Positions 28,397 to 37,804 of a DNA stretch of 64,000 bases are shown here, one piece after another; positions within the stretch are counted from its first letter, which is position 1; each line of letters opens with the position of its first letter. The DNA lies in NCBI RefSeq assembly GCF_009982895.1, contig NZ_WXZL01000019.1, forward strand, positions 10,727 through 74,726. The letters are read 5' to 3'. The notes under the pieces were generated by a model. That model made no database searches. It worked only from the letters and a program-made list of their open reading frames with translations, and was not told where the DNA came from. The position numbers and the translations under genes are program-made. The DNA comes from Deinococcus alpinitundrae. Its GTDB lineage: Bacteria > Deinococcota > Deinococci > Deinococcales > Deinococcaceae.

Positions 28397-28612
28397 CTAA
28401 GGCTGGCTTCTCGAACCGTCTCCAGAAGTCTTGTAGCGGAACACACCGGGCCTGTTCGGAATAGCTTTCCAAGTCTGGAAATTCAAGTGTCCTGTGCAGC
28501 CTACACATAAGGCCCAATCGGCATAGAGGCGTTTGAGTGAATCCGCAAGGCTATTCACGCCGCATTGAATGCGGTTGCCATTGCCGAGGCGCTGCACAAA
28601 TGAGTACAACAC
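28397..28612 (-). CDS. Uncertain small reading frame
   Basis: 71 aa from GTG 28612: LADSLKRLYADWALCVGCTGH, then LNFQTWKAIPNRPGVFRY, then a short tail. It has a CxxC pair and looks protein-like, but no ribosome site or leaderless -10 box is evident and the composition is less GC-biased than the neighbours. It could be the end of a decayed transposase or another mobile gene. Low confidence that it is expressed. Confidence 0.25.
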   Translation of the reverse strand: MLYSFVQRLGNGNRIQCGVNSLADSLKRLYADWALCVGCTGHLNFQTWKAIPNRPGVFRYKTSGDGSRSQP

Positions 28613-28620
28613 AGAAAATC

Positions 28621-28653
28621 GGTGAGTGGGCAGCTTTCCGCAACCCGCTCACC
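28621..28653 (-). terminator. Hairpin downstream of the WGxxG gene
   Basis: GGTGAGTGGG pairs with CCCGCTCACC (one G-T). On the minus strand it is followed by GATTTTCTG; on the plus strand by GTTCTAGTTTTG. It lies about 110 bp after the exported WGxxG gene stop. Confidence 0.5.
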
Positions 28654-28766
28654 GTTCTAGTTTTGTTAGTTAACGATCGGCCAGCGCCCCACTCGGCTTG
28701 CTAGCGAGCCGATATGCCTCAGAGAAGGCTCTGAAAGAAGCCCGGCCCACCCAGCTCAGAGTAGGT

Positions 28767-29072
28767 TCAGGGACGACGCGCCGTGTCGCGGGGATCGACA
28801 TGAACGACTGGGGGTTGACGGCGTGTCAGTCCCGCCAAACCGGCCAGGCCGAGTAGACCGAGCCAGCCATAATCAAAGCCTTTGTCGTTATTGGTCGTGT
28901 CAGTCGTGGTCGTCGAAGTGGTGTCGGTGGTGGCCGGTGTCGTCGTGTCTGTTGCATCAGGCGTAGTCGTATCTGTCGTGCTCGGTGCCGTGGTGTCGGT
29001 CTGGGCCAAAACGGGAACCGGCAGGAGGGCAAGTGACAGGGTGAGCAACAGCTTTCTGGTGGTTTTGTGCAT
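28767..29072 (-). CDS. Exported Thr/Asp-rich WGxxG-tail protein
   Basis: 101 aa, ATG 29072 with AAGGAG 7 nt upstream. Signal peptide (KLLLTLSLALLPVPVLAQ), then about 40 residues of low-complexity TDTT/TTDTT repeats, then DYGWLGLLGLAGLAGL followed by TRR. The hydrophobic W-G-x-x-G tail plus basic residues is the WGxxGxxG-type C-terminal anchor seen in small exported proteins; it likely holds the Thr-rich stalk to the membrane. Downstream stretch is RRQPPVVHVDPRDTARRP. Confidence 0.8.
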   Translation of the reverse strand: MHKTTRKLLLTLSLALLPVPVLAQTDTTAPSTTDTTTPDATDTTTPATTDTTSTTTTDTTNNDKGFDYGWLGLLGLAGLAGLTRRQPPVVHVDPRDTARRP

Positions 29073-29234
29073 CTTCGTCTCCTTGAAGGTTCACAGCGCT
29101 TAAAACGCTAGCAAACGGATCTCTGGGATCAGGATGCAACATTGCACACGGAAAAGCTGTGCCGAGCCAAAAGAATATCTTTAATTTTGGGAGGGGTATT
29201 CTTTAGTTACCAAACCTTTATGTTTATATATAGC

Positions 29235-29276
29235 GGGGCGAATATTAGATAAACAACTGTTTATCCTTTCCGCCCC
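29235..29276. promoter_or_regulatory. Nested inverted repeats in an AT-rich intergenic region
   Basis: GATAAACA (29248-29255) faces TGTTTATC (29258-29265) with a 2-nt spacer, and this is enclosed by GGGGCG (29235-29240) and CGCCCC (29271-29276). The surrounding 29150-29300 is unusually AT-rich for this GC-rich window. It lies between the WGxxG gene and the MFS gene stop. It could be an operator, a phage/plasmid scar or an element end. Confidence 0.35.
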
Positions 29277-29340
29277 TCAGCACTTTAAACTCTAAGCAGC
29301 ATTGAAAATCACAGTGGCGTCACTGCCTAGGGGCCGCTGT

Positions 29341-30720
29341 TTAATCAGTCCCCATCGGCTGCGACACTATCGGCTCACGGCGCAGCGCTTGAGCCAATGT
29401 CCAGGCCAGCGCCACCAGCACCAGCGCCAACACGAAGGCCCGCTGAAGACCACTGGCCAGCGCCGGGCCGCCCGCCGAGATGGCCGCCTCGCCGATCAAG
29501 GCACCCATCAGGGCCGTGCCGATGGCCCCACCCATCTGGCGCGAGAACAGAATGGCGCTGGTGACCGCTCCTAGGTCAGCCTTGGCGGTGGCCTGCTGCA
29601 CGGCGATGAGCAGGGTGAACATGGCAAAACCCATGCCGCTGCCCGCCACAAAGCCCGACGCGCTGATGGCCCACAGCGGCGCGTGTGCCAGCGCGGCAAA
29701 CAGCACGAAGGCCACCACCAGAATGTTGAAGCCCCACAGGGTAAGCCGGGTGGTGCCCACGCGGCTAATCAACCGGGCAGCCAGAATGCTGGTACCGGTC
29801 CAGCCCAGCAGCATCGGCGTCAGGATGACTCCGGCAGCGGTGGCCCCCTGACCGCTGACCCCCTGCGCAAAGAGCGGCAGATAAGCGATGGTGCCGAAAT
29901 ACGCCGCGCCTGCCAGCAAGTTGCCCAGCACGCCCACGCGCGGCAGGGTGGCTCTCAGGTTGCGCATTGGCAAAAGGGGCGCAGCATGGCGGGACTCGAC
30001 CCACAGCGCTCCGGCCAGCACGCCCAAGCTCAGCGCCGCCAGCGCCCACAGCTTGAACTCCAGTCCCCAGATCAGCAGCCCGCTGCCGAGCGTGAACAGC
30101 AGCGTGCCCAGCCAGTCGATCTGGGCGCGGTTCTGCCTGGCCGGGCGGATGTTGGGTAGGTAGCGCAGCGCCAGCAGCAACGCCGGAATGCCGAACGGCA
30201 GGTTCAGGTAAAAGACCCAGCGCCACGAAGCGTGGTCCACGATCAGTCCACCGATCAGCGGCCCCACCAGCCCGGCGATGCCCCACACGCCGCTAAAAAA
30301 GCCCTGCACGCGGGCACGCTGCTCCAGAGTGAACATCTCGCCGACCAGGGTAAAGGTCAGGGTCTGCACCGATCCCGCGCCGATGCCTTGCAGGGCGCGG
30401 GCCGCGATCAGTACCGCCATGCTGCCTGCCACGCCGCAGAGCATGCTGCCGAGCAGAAAAATGATCACCCCTGCCAGATACAGGCGCTTGCGTCCCAGCA
30501 GGTCGCTCGCCCTTCCCCACAGCGGGCTGGTGATGGTGCTGGTCAGCAGGTATACGGCGAACGGCAGGGCGTAGAGGTGCTGGCCGCCAAGTTCGCGGAT
30601 CACTGTGGGCATGGCGGTGGCGATCACGCTGCTCTCCAGGGCGGCCAGGGTAATGCCCAGAAGAAGGCCCGCGACGGCGAGCGTGCGGGCGCGGTCTGGC
30701 GCGGGGGTGGGAGCGGTCAT
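29341..30720 (-). CDS. MFS drug exporter, DHA2 (EmrB/QacA) family
   Basis: 459 aa, 14 predicted helices. Family signatures: the helix 1 pattern [26 protein letters not shown], helix 2-3 loop [16 protein letters not shown] (motif A), and motif C-like [29 protein letters not shown]. Drug:H+ antiporter by family; the substrate is unknown. ATG 30720 lies 6 nt after TATGCT (leaderless). No TetR or MarR regulator is adjacent. Confidence 0.92.
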   Translation of the reverse strand: MTAPTPAPDRARTLAVAGLLLGITLAALESSVIATAMPTVIRELGGQHLYALPFAVYLLTSTITSPLWGRASDLLGRKRLYLAGVIIFLLGSMLCGVAGSMAVLIAARALQGIGAGSVQTLTFTLVGEMFTLEQRARVQGFFSGVWGIAGLVGPLIGGLIVDHASWRWVFYLNLPFGIPALLLALRYLPNIRPARQNRAQIDWLGTLLFTLGSGLLIWGLEFKLWALAALSLGVLAGALWVESRHAAPLLPMRNLRATLPRVGVLGNLLAGAAYFGTIAYLPLFAQGVSGQGATAAGVILTPMLLGWTGTSILAARLISRVGTTRLTLWGFNILVVAFVLFAALAHAPLWAISASGFVAGSGMGFAMFTLLIAVQQATAKADLGAVTSAILFSRQMGGAIGTALMGALIGEAAISAGGPALASGLQRAFVLALVLVALAWTLAQALRREPIVSQPMGTD

Positions 30721-30865
30721 GGGCGGAGCATAAGTCGCACACCGTATTCAGATTGGAAGATGACACCAAAGACGCCAGGTCAGCCCGGCCTCAGTCTGTT
30801 CGAGCAAGAGCGCTGGTCTCACCCCAAGATGGGCAAGGCCAGCGCCGAGAATGAAGCGGGCTGTC

Positions 30866-31165
30866 TTAGAAGCTCAGCAGCGGCATCATTTTCATGACGT
30901 TCTTCAGCCTGATGCCCTTGACTTTCCTGACCAGTTCGGTGCTGTTCTTGTAGGGCCGATTCTTGATGATTTCGGCGGCGATCTTGGTGTTCACACCGGG
31001 GATTTTCAACAGTTTGGCGGCAATGGCCGCATTGATGTTGACTTTGGCCATCGTGGCGGCATTGATCGTTGGGATGGTGGCAGGCATGACTCCTTTCTTG
31101 GCACAGGCGGAAACCGGAGTGAGAAGCAAAGCAACGTCCAGAACGGCCAGGACAGGTTTTTCCAT
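30866..31165 (-). CDS. Helix-hairpin-helix (ComEA-like) lipoprotein
   Basis: 99 aa from ATG 31165 with GGAGG 8 nt upstream. N-terminal signal VLAVLDVALLLTPVSAC has a lipobox (VSAC), so it is probably an outer-leaflet lipoprotein. The mature part is a ComEA-type double HhH: VNINAAIAAKLLKIPGVNTKIAAEIIKNRPYKNSTELVRKVKGI. ComEA proteins bind incoming DNA during transformation. A possible accessory DNA-binding factor, but the gene stands apart from other com genes. Confidence 0.8.
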   Translation of the reverse strand: MEKPVLAVLDVALLLTPVSACAKKGVMPATIPTINAATMAKVNINAAIAAKLLKIPGVNTKIAAEIIKNRPYKNSTELVRKVKGIRLKNVMKMMPLLSF

Positions 31166-31202
31166 GAATAAACCCTCCGCTCCCCAAGATGGAGGCAGGC
31201 GG

Positions 31203-32606
31203 TCAGTCGGTTCGATGGGGCTGGGTGCCCTCGGTTTCACGGGCGGGCGGCGCAGCAGGCGTGGGCGGCAGACTCACCTGCACCCGTGCGCCGCCGCCGG
31301 GGCGCTCACCGAGGTTCAAGGTACCGCCGTGCGCCTCGACCACCTGCCGTACCACAGCCAGCCCCAGCCCGAAGCCTTCGGGGCCGCTGCCGCCGCTGCC
31401 CGGCACACCACGCACGAACGCCTCGGTCAGCGGACCGGACGGAAAGCCGGGGCCGCTGTCTTCCACCGTGAGCAGCGCTCCACCTGTTCGCATGCCGTCA
31501 GACAGTGGCCCGCTGGGCTGCGGAGACACTCGCACGTTGACCCGTCCGCCGACCGGAGAAAACTTGAGCGCGTTGCCGATCAGATTTTCCAGCACCCCAG
31601 CAAACAGCGAGCTGTCGATCTGGGCGGGAGTCGAGGCCCCGTCGAGCCACAGATCGATGTCGCGCTTGAGAGCCAGCGGTTGCAGCAGATCCACCGCCTC
31701 GCCCGCCAGATCGAGCAGATCGGCAGTCTGGCGTTCCCCGACGTGCTGCGCCCTGGTGAGGCTCATCAGGTTGCCGGTGAGCTGGCGCAGCCGCCCCGCC
31801 GTCCTCTCGGTGCGGTGCAGGGCCGCCAGCACGTCTTGCAACGAGCGCTCACGGGCCAGGGTATGTTGCAAATCGGCCAGCATGGCGGTCACGGGGGTGC
31901 GCAATTCGTGCGAGGCGCTGGCCAGAAAGAGTGTTTCGCGGCGGCGCTCGGCACGCAGCTCGGCCAGGCTAGCATCGAGGGCGCGGGCCAGCGCGCCGAC
32001 CTCGCTGCGCTCATCGACGCCCGGCACCGGCTCGGGCGTGCCGAGGTGCTGCACCCGCCGCACCAGCCGGTCCAGCGGCCTAAGCGCCCGGCGCACCGCC
32101 AGTGCTGCCGTCGCACCGGCCAAGGCCGAAAGCAGCACCAGCACCAGCGCCGCGATAATCAGGTAGCGGGCAATCAGCTCTTCCTGGGGCAACAGGTTGC
32201 GCCCCACCTGCACCACCACCTGATCCGGCCCGCTGCCGAAGCGCCGACTGGCGACCATGTACCCCTGGATGCGGCTGAGGCGCTCAGGTTGAACATCACG
32301 CAGGAAGTCGGGGTCGAGAATGCCCGAGGCCACCGCGCCCCCGGCCCAGATCAGCACTCCGTCCTCGTAGACCCGGCCCACCGCCGTGATTCCGTCACGC
32401 TCCAGCAGGTCGTCGGCGGTGCCCTGCAGCGCACCCGGCGAGCGGCGGGCCACGGCGCTCAGGGCGTCGGCCTGCGCCGTGATCTGGCGGGCGATGCTGC
32501 TCAGCTCGATGCGCCACAGCAGTACCCCGGCCAGCCCGCCGAAGGCCGCCAGCGCCAGAAAAATCACGCCCGACGTCAGCAGGGTCAGGCGCAGGCGCAG
32601 CGTCAT
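31203..32606 (-). CDS. Sensor histidine kinase (HAMP, HisKA)
   Basis: 467 aa. Helix 1 (residues about 7-32), a periplasmic sensor of roughly 110 residues, helix 2 (about 148-168), HAMP (ALRPLDRLVRRVQHLG), HisKA with SASHELRTPVTAMLADLQHTL (phospho-acceptor His), and HATPase with N box LENLIGNALKFSP, DSGPGFP and GLGLAVVRQVVEAHGG. It pairs with the OmpR-type regulator 36 bp upstream; that gene is transcribed first. ATG 32606 lies 5 nt after TAGACT. Confidence 0.95.
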   Translation of the reverse strand: MTLRLRLTLLTSGVIFLALAAFGGLAGVLLWRIELSSIARQITAQADALSAVARRSPGALQGTADDLLERDGITAVGRVYEDGVLIWAGGAVASGILDPDFLRDVQPERLSRIQGYMVASRRFGSGPDQVVVQVGRNLLPQEELIARYLIIAALVLVLLSALAGATAALAVRRALRPLDRLVRRVQHLGTPEPVPGVDERSEVGALARALDASLAELRAERRRETLFLASASHELRTPVTAMLADLQHTLARERSLQDVLAALHRTERTAGRLRQLTGNLMSLTRAQHVGERQTADLLDLAGEAVDLLQPLALKRDIDLWLDGASTPAQIDSSLFAGVLENLIGNALKFSPVGGRVNVRVSPQPSGPLSDGMRTGGALLTVEDSGPGFPSGPLTEAFVRGVPGSGGSGPEGFGLGLAVVRQVVEAHGGTLNLGERPGGGARVQVSLPPTPAAPPARETEGTQPHRTD

Positions 32607-32641
32607 GCCTGAGTCTAGAAGCTGCCGCGCCCGCGTAGGCG

Positions 32642-33310
32642 TTACTCGCCTTCAGGGAAGCTGTAGCCCAGACCGCGCAGGGTTTTGACCACGTCGTCGC
32701 CGAGCTTGCGCCGCAAATTGCGCACGTAGGTTTCCACAACGTTCGATTCGGCATCGAATCTGCCGTCCCAGACCCGGTCGATCAGCTCCTCACGGGTATA
32801 CACCCGGCCAGGATGCGAGGACAGCACCTCAATCAGCGCGAACTCCTTGGCGGTCAGCGCCACCCGCTCGCCGTCCCGGTATACCGCTCTGGCGGTCCAG
32901 TCGAATTTGAGGTTGCGCCAGGTCAGGGTGCTCTGCACCTCGGCGCGGCTGCGGCGGGCCAGGGCACGCAGCCGTGCCTGCACCTCGCCCAGGTGAAACG
33001 GCTTGACCAGATAATCGTCGCCGCCCGCGTCCAGTCCCTCGATGCGGTCTTCCACAGCGTCGCGGGCGGTCAGATACAGCACCGGAGCCTTGATGCCCTC
33101 GGCGCGCAGGCCGCGCACCAGATCGAACCCGCTGACCGGCCCTTCCGGCAGGCCCACGTCCACCATCAAGGCGTCGTAGGGAAAGCTGCGGGCCAGCGCC
33201 TGGGCTTCCTGGGCGCTGCCCGCCTCGTCCACCGCATAGCCGGCCTCGCGCAGACTGGCCGATAAGGGGCGGCGGATGTCGAGTTCATCTTCAATGACGA
33301 GAAAGCGCAT
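32642..33310 (-). CDS. OmpR/PhoB-family response regulator
   Basis: 222 aa. Receiver domain with Asp-Glu pair (IEDELD), phospho-acceptor Asp in DALMVDVGLPEG, Thr in LYLTARD and Lys in LVKPFHLGE; C-terminal winged helix with LTAKEFALIEVLSSHPGRVYTREELIDRVW and YVRNLRRKLGDDVVKTLRGLGYSFP. Cognate of the downstream histidine kinase; the stimulus and targets are not readable. TAGCCT lies 6 nt before the ATG (leaderless). Confidence 0.96.
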   Translation of the reverse strand: MRFLVIEDELDIRRPLSASLREAGYAVDEAGSAQEAQALARSFPYDALMVDVGLPEGPVSGFDLVRGLRAEGIKAPVLYLTARDAVEDRIEGLDAGGDDYLVKPFHLGEVQARLRALARRSRAEVQSTLTWRNLKFDWTARAVYRDGERVALTAKEFALIEVLSSHPGRVYTREELIDRVWDGRFDAESNVVETYVRNLRRKLGDDVVKTLRGLGYSFPEGE

Positions 33311-33374
33311 ACGGGTAGGCTACAGGGTGCGGGGCTGCAGGGAGATGAAAGCCTGAAGTAAGCCCCAATCACTG

Positions 33375-33409
33375 CAAAGAGAAAGCCCCCACCCAACCGG
33401 GCAGGGGCC
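33375..33409 (-). terminator. Terminator at the end of the ribosomal cluster
   Basis: GCCCC-GCCC pairs with GGG-GGGGC across a short loop (33385-33408) with one mismatch, and the minus strand continues TTTCTCTTTGC. It sits just after the rplQ stop at 33425. Confidence 0.7.
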
Positions 33410-33424
33410 TTCGCGCTTGTTCGC

Positions 33425-33775
33425 TTACACCAGTTCGATCAGGGCCAGCGGAGCCGCGTCGCCGCGCCGCACGCCGACTTTCAGGATGCGGGTGTAACCG
33501 CCGGGGCGGGTGGCGTACTTGGGAGCCACTTCGTCCATCAGTTTGCGCAGCACAGCGTTGTCCTGAATGTCCTGGGCGCACAGACGACGGGCGTGGAGGT
33601 CGCCGCCCTTGGCGGTGGTGATGATCTTCTCCACGTAAGGCCGCAGCTCTTTGGCCTTGGCGACGGTGGTCTGAATGCGGCCCTCGCGCAGCAAGGCGGT
33701 GGCCTGGGCGCGGGCCAGCGCGGTGCGGGCGGAACTGTTGCGGTTGAGCTTGCGCCCACTACGTCCGTGACGCAT
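33425..33775 (-). CDS. rplQ: Ribosomal protein bL17
   Basis: 116 aa from ATG 33775, AAGGAG upstream. [20 protein letters not shown] at the N terminus and [25 protein letters not shown] at the end are diagnostic of L17, a large-subunit protein near the exit tunnel. Last gene of the alpha operon, about 60 bp after rpoA, as in most bacteria. Length is normal. Confidence 0.98.
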   Translation of the reverse strand: MRHGRSGRKLNRNSSARTALARAQATALLREGRIQTTVAKAKELRPYVEKIITTAKGGDLHARRLCAQDIQDNAVLRKLMDEVAPKYATRPGGYTRILKVGVRRGDAAPLALIELV

Positions 33776-33835
33776 ATTGGTTCTCCTTTGGCATGAAACA
33801 TGGCCCACCCCGGTTGACGGGCAGGCCAGACAGGT

Positions 33836-34837
33836 TCAGTCTTTGAGGGCCAGCCCGAACTGGGCCAGCTGCTGCTTGATCTCGTCGAGGCTGCGCTCAC
33901 CAATGCCCGGTACTTTCTTCAGGTCGCGGTCCGACAGTGCGCACAGGGCGTCCACCGAGTCGATCCCTTCTTCCTTGAGCGAGTGCAGCACACGGGTGGT
34001 CAGGCCCAGGCCCTCCAGGGTCACACGGGGGCTGCTGACCTCGCTGCCCAGCGCGTAGTCGCCCAGGCCAATCGAAGCCACCTGGGTGGGGGCCGGGTCG
34101 TACACCGGGCTGCTGATTGTCTGGGCGGGCACCAGCACCGGCATAGGCGCGGCCTCGGCCTGCACCGTCTCCACGTTGCCGAACACCATCAACTCGTCGC
34201 GCAGAATATCCACGGCCTTGTCGAGGGCGTCCTGGGGACTGGTCGAGCCGTCGGTCCAGACCCGCAGAATCAACCGGTCCAGATCGGTCTGCTGACCCAC
34301 GCGGGTGTTCTCAACATGGTAGGCCACCCGGCGCACCGGGGTGAACATGGCGTCCACCGGAATCGAGTTGATGCGGTCCTTAGTAGAGTGCTTGTCGGCG
34401 GGCACATAGCCCTCGCCCTCCTCGACACGCACTTCCATCACCAGTTTGCCGTCCTCGGCCAGGGTGGCGATCACCAGATCAGGGTTGACGATCTCGGCAT
34501 CGGAAGGCACTTCAAAGGCGCTGGCCTTGACCTCGCCCTCGCCCTGGGCGCGCAGGGTGAGCGTCTTAGGACCGGGGGCGTGAAAACGCACCACCAGTTC
34601 CTTGAGGTTGAGAATGATACGAATGACGTCTTCTTTGACGCCGGGAATGGTGCTGAATTCGTGCAGCACATCCTCGATGTAGACGCTGGTGACGGCACTG
34701 CCAGGAATGCTTGACAAGAGGATGCGGCGCAGGGGGTTACCCACCGTGACGCCGTAGCCCCGCCGCAGCGGTTCCAGGGTAAATTCGCCGTAGTCGCCGT
34801 CGACGCGGGCCTTGAGCTGGGGACGCTTTTGATCCAC
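33836..34837 (-). CDS. rpoA: RNA polymerase alpha subunit
   Basis: 333 aa from GTG 34837 with GGAGG 6 nt upstream. The assembly domain begins with TLEPLRRGYGVTVGNPLRRILLSSIPG (beta/beta' contact) and the C-terminal domain ends LGLTTRVLHSLKEEGIDSVDALCALSDRDLKKVPGIGERSLDEIKQQL, the helix-hairpin-helix that binds UP elements and activators. The linker is slightly long and Pro/Ala-rich. Place between rpsD and rplQ is canonical. Confidence 0.98.
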   Translation of the reverse strand: MDQKRPQLKARVDGDYGEFTLEPLRRGYGVTVGNPLRRILLSSIPGSAVTSVYIEDVLHEFSTIPGVKEDVIRIILNLKELVVRFHAPGPKTLTLRAQGEGEVKASAFEVPSDAEIVNPDLVIATLAEDGKLVMEVRVEEGEGYVPADKHSTKDRINSIPVDAMFTPVRRVAYHVENTRVGQQTDLDRLILRVWTDGSTSPQDALDKAVDILRDELMVFGNVETVQAEAAPMPVLVPAQTISSPVYDPAPTQVASIGLGDYALGSEVSSPRVTLEGLGLTTRVLHSLKEEGIDSVDALCALSDRDLKKVPGIGERSLDEIKQQLAQFGLALKD

Positions 34838-34849
34838 GCAGAACCTCCG

Positions 34850-35467
34850 TTACCGCGAGTAGTATTCGATGATGAAGTTTTCGTTGATCGGCAGTGCCAG
34901 ATCCTCGCGGGCCGGAAGGCGCGTGAACGTGCCAGTAAACGTCTCCGGATTCATCTCGATCCAGGGGCTGACACGGCGGCGCTTGAGCGCTTCCATGTTT
35001 TCCAGGATGAAGCCCATCTGACGGCTCTTCTCGCCGATGCTGATCTGGTCGCCGATCTTGACCCGGTACGAGGCGATATCCACCTTCTTGCCGTTAACAA
35101 AAATGTGACCGTGGCCCACGAACTGCCGGGCCTGACGGCGGGTGCTGGCAAAGCCCATGCGGAAGACCACATTGTCCAGGCGGCGCTCGAGCAGTTGCAA
35201 GAACACCGTGCCGGTCACACCGGGTACGTTGGACGCTTCTTCAAAGAGGTTACGAAACTGCTTTTCGCCCATGCCGTATAAGCGCGAGAGCTTTTGCTTT
35301 TCGCGCAGACGCACGCTGTAGTCGCTGGGGCGGCCCTTGCGGCGCTGGCCGTGCTGGCCAGGCGCGTAGGGGCGCTTGTCCAGATACTTCTGGACCTTCT
35401 CGGTTTCCGCCAGGTTGATGCCCTCGCGGCGGCTTTGTTTGGTGATGGAACCACGGAAACGACCCAT
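34850..35467 (-). CDS. rpsD: Ribosomal protein uS4
   Basis: 205 aa from ATG 35467, GAGGAG upstream. The S4 RNA-binding domain is [35 protein letters not shown]. The N-terminal half lacks the four-Cys zinc site, so it is the zinc-free type. S4 nucleates 30S assembly on 16S rRNA and in many bacteria represses the alpha operon. It is 12 bp upstream of rpoA. Confidence 0.98.
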   Translation of the reverse strand: MGRFRGSITKQSRREGINLAETEKVQKYLDKRPYAPGQHGQRRKGRPSDYSVRLREKQKLSRLYGMGEKQFRNLFEEASNVPGVTGTVFLQLLERRLDNVVFRMGFASTRRQARQFVGHGHIFVNGKKVDIASYRVKIGDQISIGEKSRQMGFILENMEALKRRRVSPWIEMNPETFTGTFTRLPAREDLALPINENFIIEYYSR

Positions 35468-35634
35468 TTTTCTCCTCAGGGTGAAAGTCAAGCCAGGCTC
35501 TTGCCGGGCGACCCAAAAAGCGGCGCTCTGGACACCGTCTCCGCGTGGCGCGAATGCCGGTTTCTGTCAAATAAGGCGCGTCTCAAAAAAATACAGGGCT
35601 TGACGGGCCAGAACGCAGCGGTGAATTGAATGAA

Positions 35635-36024
<390 letters not shown>

Positions 36025-36027
36025 GAT

Positions 36028-36408
36028 TTATTTCCTCGCGGCCTTTTTCTTGCCCGCCACGGTCTTGCGCGGTCCCTTGCGGGTGCGGGCGTTCGTCTTG
36101 GTGCGCTGGCCCCGCACCGGCAAACCCCGGCGGTGACGCAGACCACGGTACGCGCCGATGTCCATCAGGCGCTTGATGTTCTGCCCGACTTCGCTGCGCA
36201 GATCGCCCTCGACCTTGTAGACCTTTTCGATGGCGTCACGCAGTTTGGTGGTTTCGACCTCAGTCAGGTTCTTGACGCGGGTATCCGGGCTGATGCCGGT
36301 GGTCGCCAGCACCTGATCGGCGCGGGTCGGCCCGATACCGTAGATGTAACGCAGACCGATCTGGATCCGCTTCTCGCGCGGCAAATCCACGCCAGCGATG
36401 CGGGCCAT
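36028..36408 (-). CDS. rpsM: Ribosomal protein uS13
   Basis: 126 aa from ATG 36408: [26 protein letters not shown] through the HhH-like core to the basic tail [28 protein letters not shown], which reaches toward the P-site tRNA. Its first base overlaps the last base of the rpmJ stop (TAATG), so the two are coupled; rpsK follows after 3 bp. Confidence 0.98.
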   Translation of the reverse strand: MARIAGVDLPREKRIQIGLRYIYGIGPTRADQVLATTGISPDTRVKNLTEVETTKLRDAIEKVYKVEGDLRSEVGQNIKRLMDIGAYRGLRHRRGLPVRGQRTKTNARTRKGPRKTVAGKKKAARK

Positions 36409-36521
36409 TAACCTTGCCTCTGCTTGTGTTTCACGTTCTCGCAAATCACGACAACGCGCCCGTGGCGACGAATGACTTTGCATTTGTCGCACATTTTCTT
36501 GACACTGCTGCGAACCTTCAT
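36408..36521 (-). CDS. rpmJ: Ribosomal protein bL36
   Basis: 37 aa from ATG 36521, with GGAGGA upstream. [20 protein letters not shown]...[15 protein letters not shown] is L36 of the zinc-binding type: Cys11, Cys14, Cys27 and His32. The gene is too short for many automatic gene calls. Between infA and rpsM, as in most bacterial alpha operons. Confidence 0.97.
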   Translation of the reverse strand: MKVRSSVKKMCDKCKVIRRHGRVVVICENVKHKQRQG

Positions 36522-36693
36522 GTCCTTCCTCCTCGCGCCGCCGTGCTGCCTTGCGCCTTAAAGGCGCTCAGCGACGTGGCCGACGCTCGACCCCCCAACG
36601 CACCCTCGGTGGTGTGGGGAATCTGGGTTGGGCCGCACCCGAACTCAAGTGTTCAGGTCAGCCCCACGCGGTACTCTTGCAGCGCCCAGCCGC

Positions 36694-36954
36694 TCAGCGG
36701 CGGTAGACGATGCGTCCGCGCGAAGTGTCGTAGGGCGAGATCTCCAGAACCACGCGGTCTCCGGGCAGAATGCGAATGTAGTGAATTCGCATCTTGCCGC
36801 TGATGTACGCCAGGAGGTCATGCCCGGTATCCAGCTTCACACGGAAGGTGGTGTTGGGCAACGCCTCTTCGACCACGCCCTCGGCGCGGACGGTATCGGC
36901 GTCCTCCTTCTTGCGTTTGGATTCACGCCCGTCTGGTGCTCTTCTTCTCGCCAC
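36694..36954 (-). CDS. infA: Translation initiation factor IF-1
   Basis: 86 aa from GTG 36954, with GGAGGG 4 nt upstream; an earlier in-frame start would add a non-conserved stretch. The S1-like OB fold is [62 protein letters not shown] short basic N-terminal extension ([19 protein letters not shown]) is longer than in E. coli. It binds the 30S A site during initiation. A 170-bp gap separates it from rpmJ. Confidence 0.95.
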   Translation of the reverse strand: MARRRAPDGRESKRKKEDADTVRAEGVVEEALPNTTFRVKLDTGHDLLAYISGKMRIHYIRILPGDRVVLEISPYDTSRGRIVYRR

Positions 36955-37065
36955 GAACCCTCCCGGCTTGGAACAAGCCAAACGTAAAGCTAGCACGCCG
37001 CCGGGCATCCGGCAAGAGGCGCGGCGTTACACTCGCACCGCTTGCCGACAAGGAGAGCTGAAGAC

Positions 37066-37659
37066 TCAGGACATCACCTGCTGCAGGCGGCCATAAACTT
37101 CGTCCATGCTGCCGACCCCGTTGATGGGCTTCAGGTGGCCACGCGCGGCGTAGTAGTCGATCAGGGGCTGTGTCTGCTGACGGTAGATGTCCTGACGGTG
37201 GCGCGCCACCGCCTCGTTGTCGTCATTTCGGCCCGAGGACTTGCCGCGCTCCACGATGCGGGTAATCAGGATGTCGTCCGGAACTTCCAGCAGCGGCACG
37301 GCGCTGATCGGTGCGCCGAGCTGTTCGAGCAGCATTTCGAGTTCCTGCGCCTGGGCAGTCGTGCGCGGAAAGCCGTCGAAAATTACCCGCACCGTTTCGC
37401 GCTTCGAGAGCTGGTCACGAATCAGGGCGATGAGCAGATCGTCCGGCACCAGCTTGCCCGACTCCAGAATCGGCGCGACCTGCTGGCCGAGTTCAGTGCC
37501 GCGCGTCACATGGTCGCGCAGAATGTCGCCGGTGCTGATTTTGATCAGGTTATATTCGGCGGCCAGCCGCTCGGCCTGGGTGCCCTTGCCCGCGCCGGGC
37601 GGGCCGAGGAAGATCACCACTTGGTTGGATTCACGGTGAAGCGCTTTGTTGTGGGTCAT
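37066..37659 (-). CDS. adk: Adenylate kinase
   Basis: 197 aa from ATG 37659. P loop GPPGAGKGT at residues 19-27, AMP-binding segment (TGDILRDHV, LIALIRDQL), FDGFPRTTAQAQ, and VERGKSSGRNDDNEAVARHR; the LID is short with no zinc Cys. It catalyses ATP + AMP = 2 ADP. It follows secY (spc operon) and precedes infA, the common order. The 11-residue N-terminal extension MTHNKALHRES is unusual; a later start is not obvious. Confidence 0.95.
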   Translation of the reverse strand: MTHNKALHRESNQVVIFLGPPGAGKGTQAERLAAEYNLIKISTGDILRDHVTRGTELGQQVAPILESGKLVPDDLLIALIRDQLSKRETVRVIFDGFPRTTAQAQELEMLLEQLGAPISAVPLLEVPDDILITRIVERGKSSGRNDDNEAVARHRQDIYRQQTQPLIDYYAARGHLKPINGVGSMDEVYGRLQQVMS

Positions 37660-37804
37660 GCCTGTCCTTTCCCGGCTTCAGGGTAAAGCCCGCTGAGTGG
37701 TGGGCTGCTGGCCACCAGCGCCAGCCTTCGGATACGGAACAAGGCGCACGGTGAGGTGCGCCCTGATAGAGATGTGCCTTTCGTTCAGCAACTCTCCCCG
37801 GCAA

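Noticed and set aside
28880..29000. Possible short tandem repeat/CRISPR-like array
   Set aside because: The repetition is codon-level TDTT/TTDTT low complexity in a coding gene; no spacers of uniform size exist.
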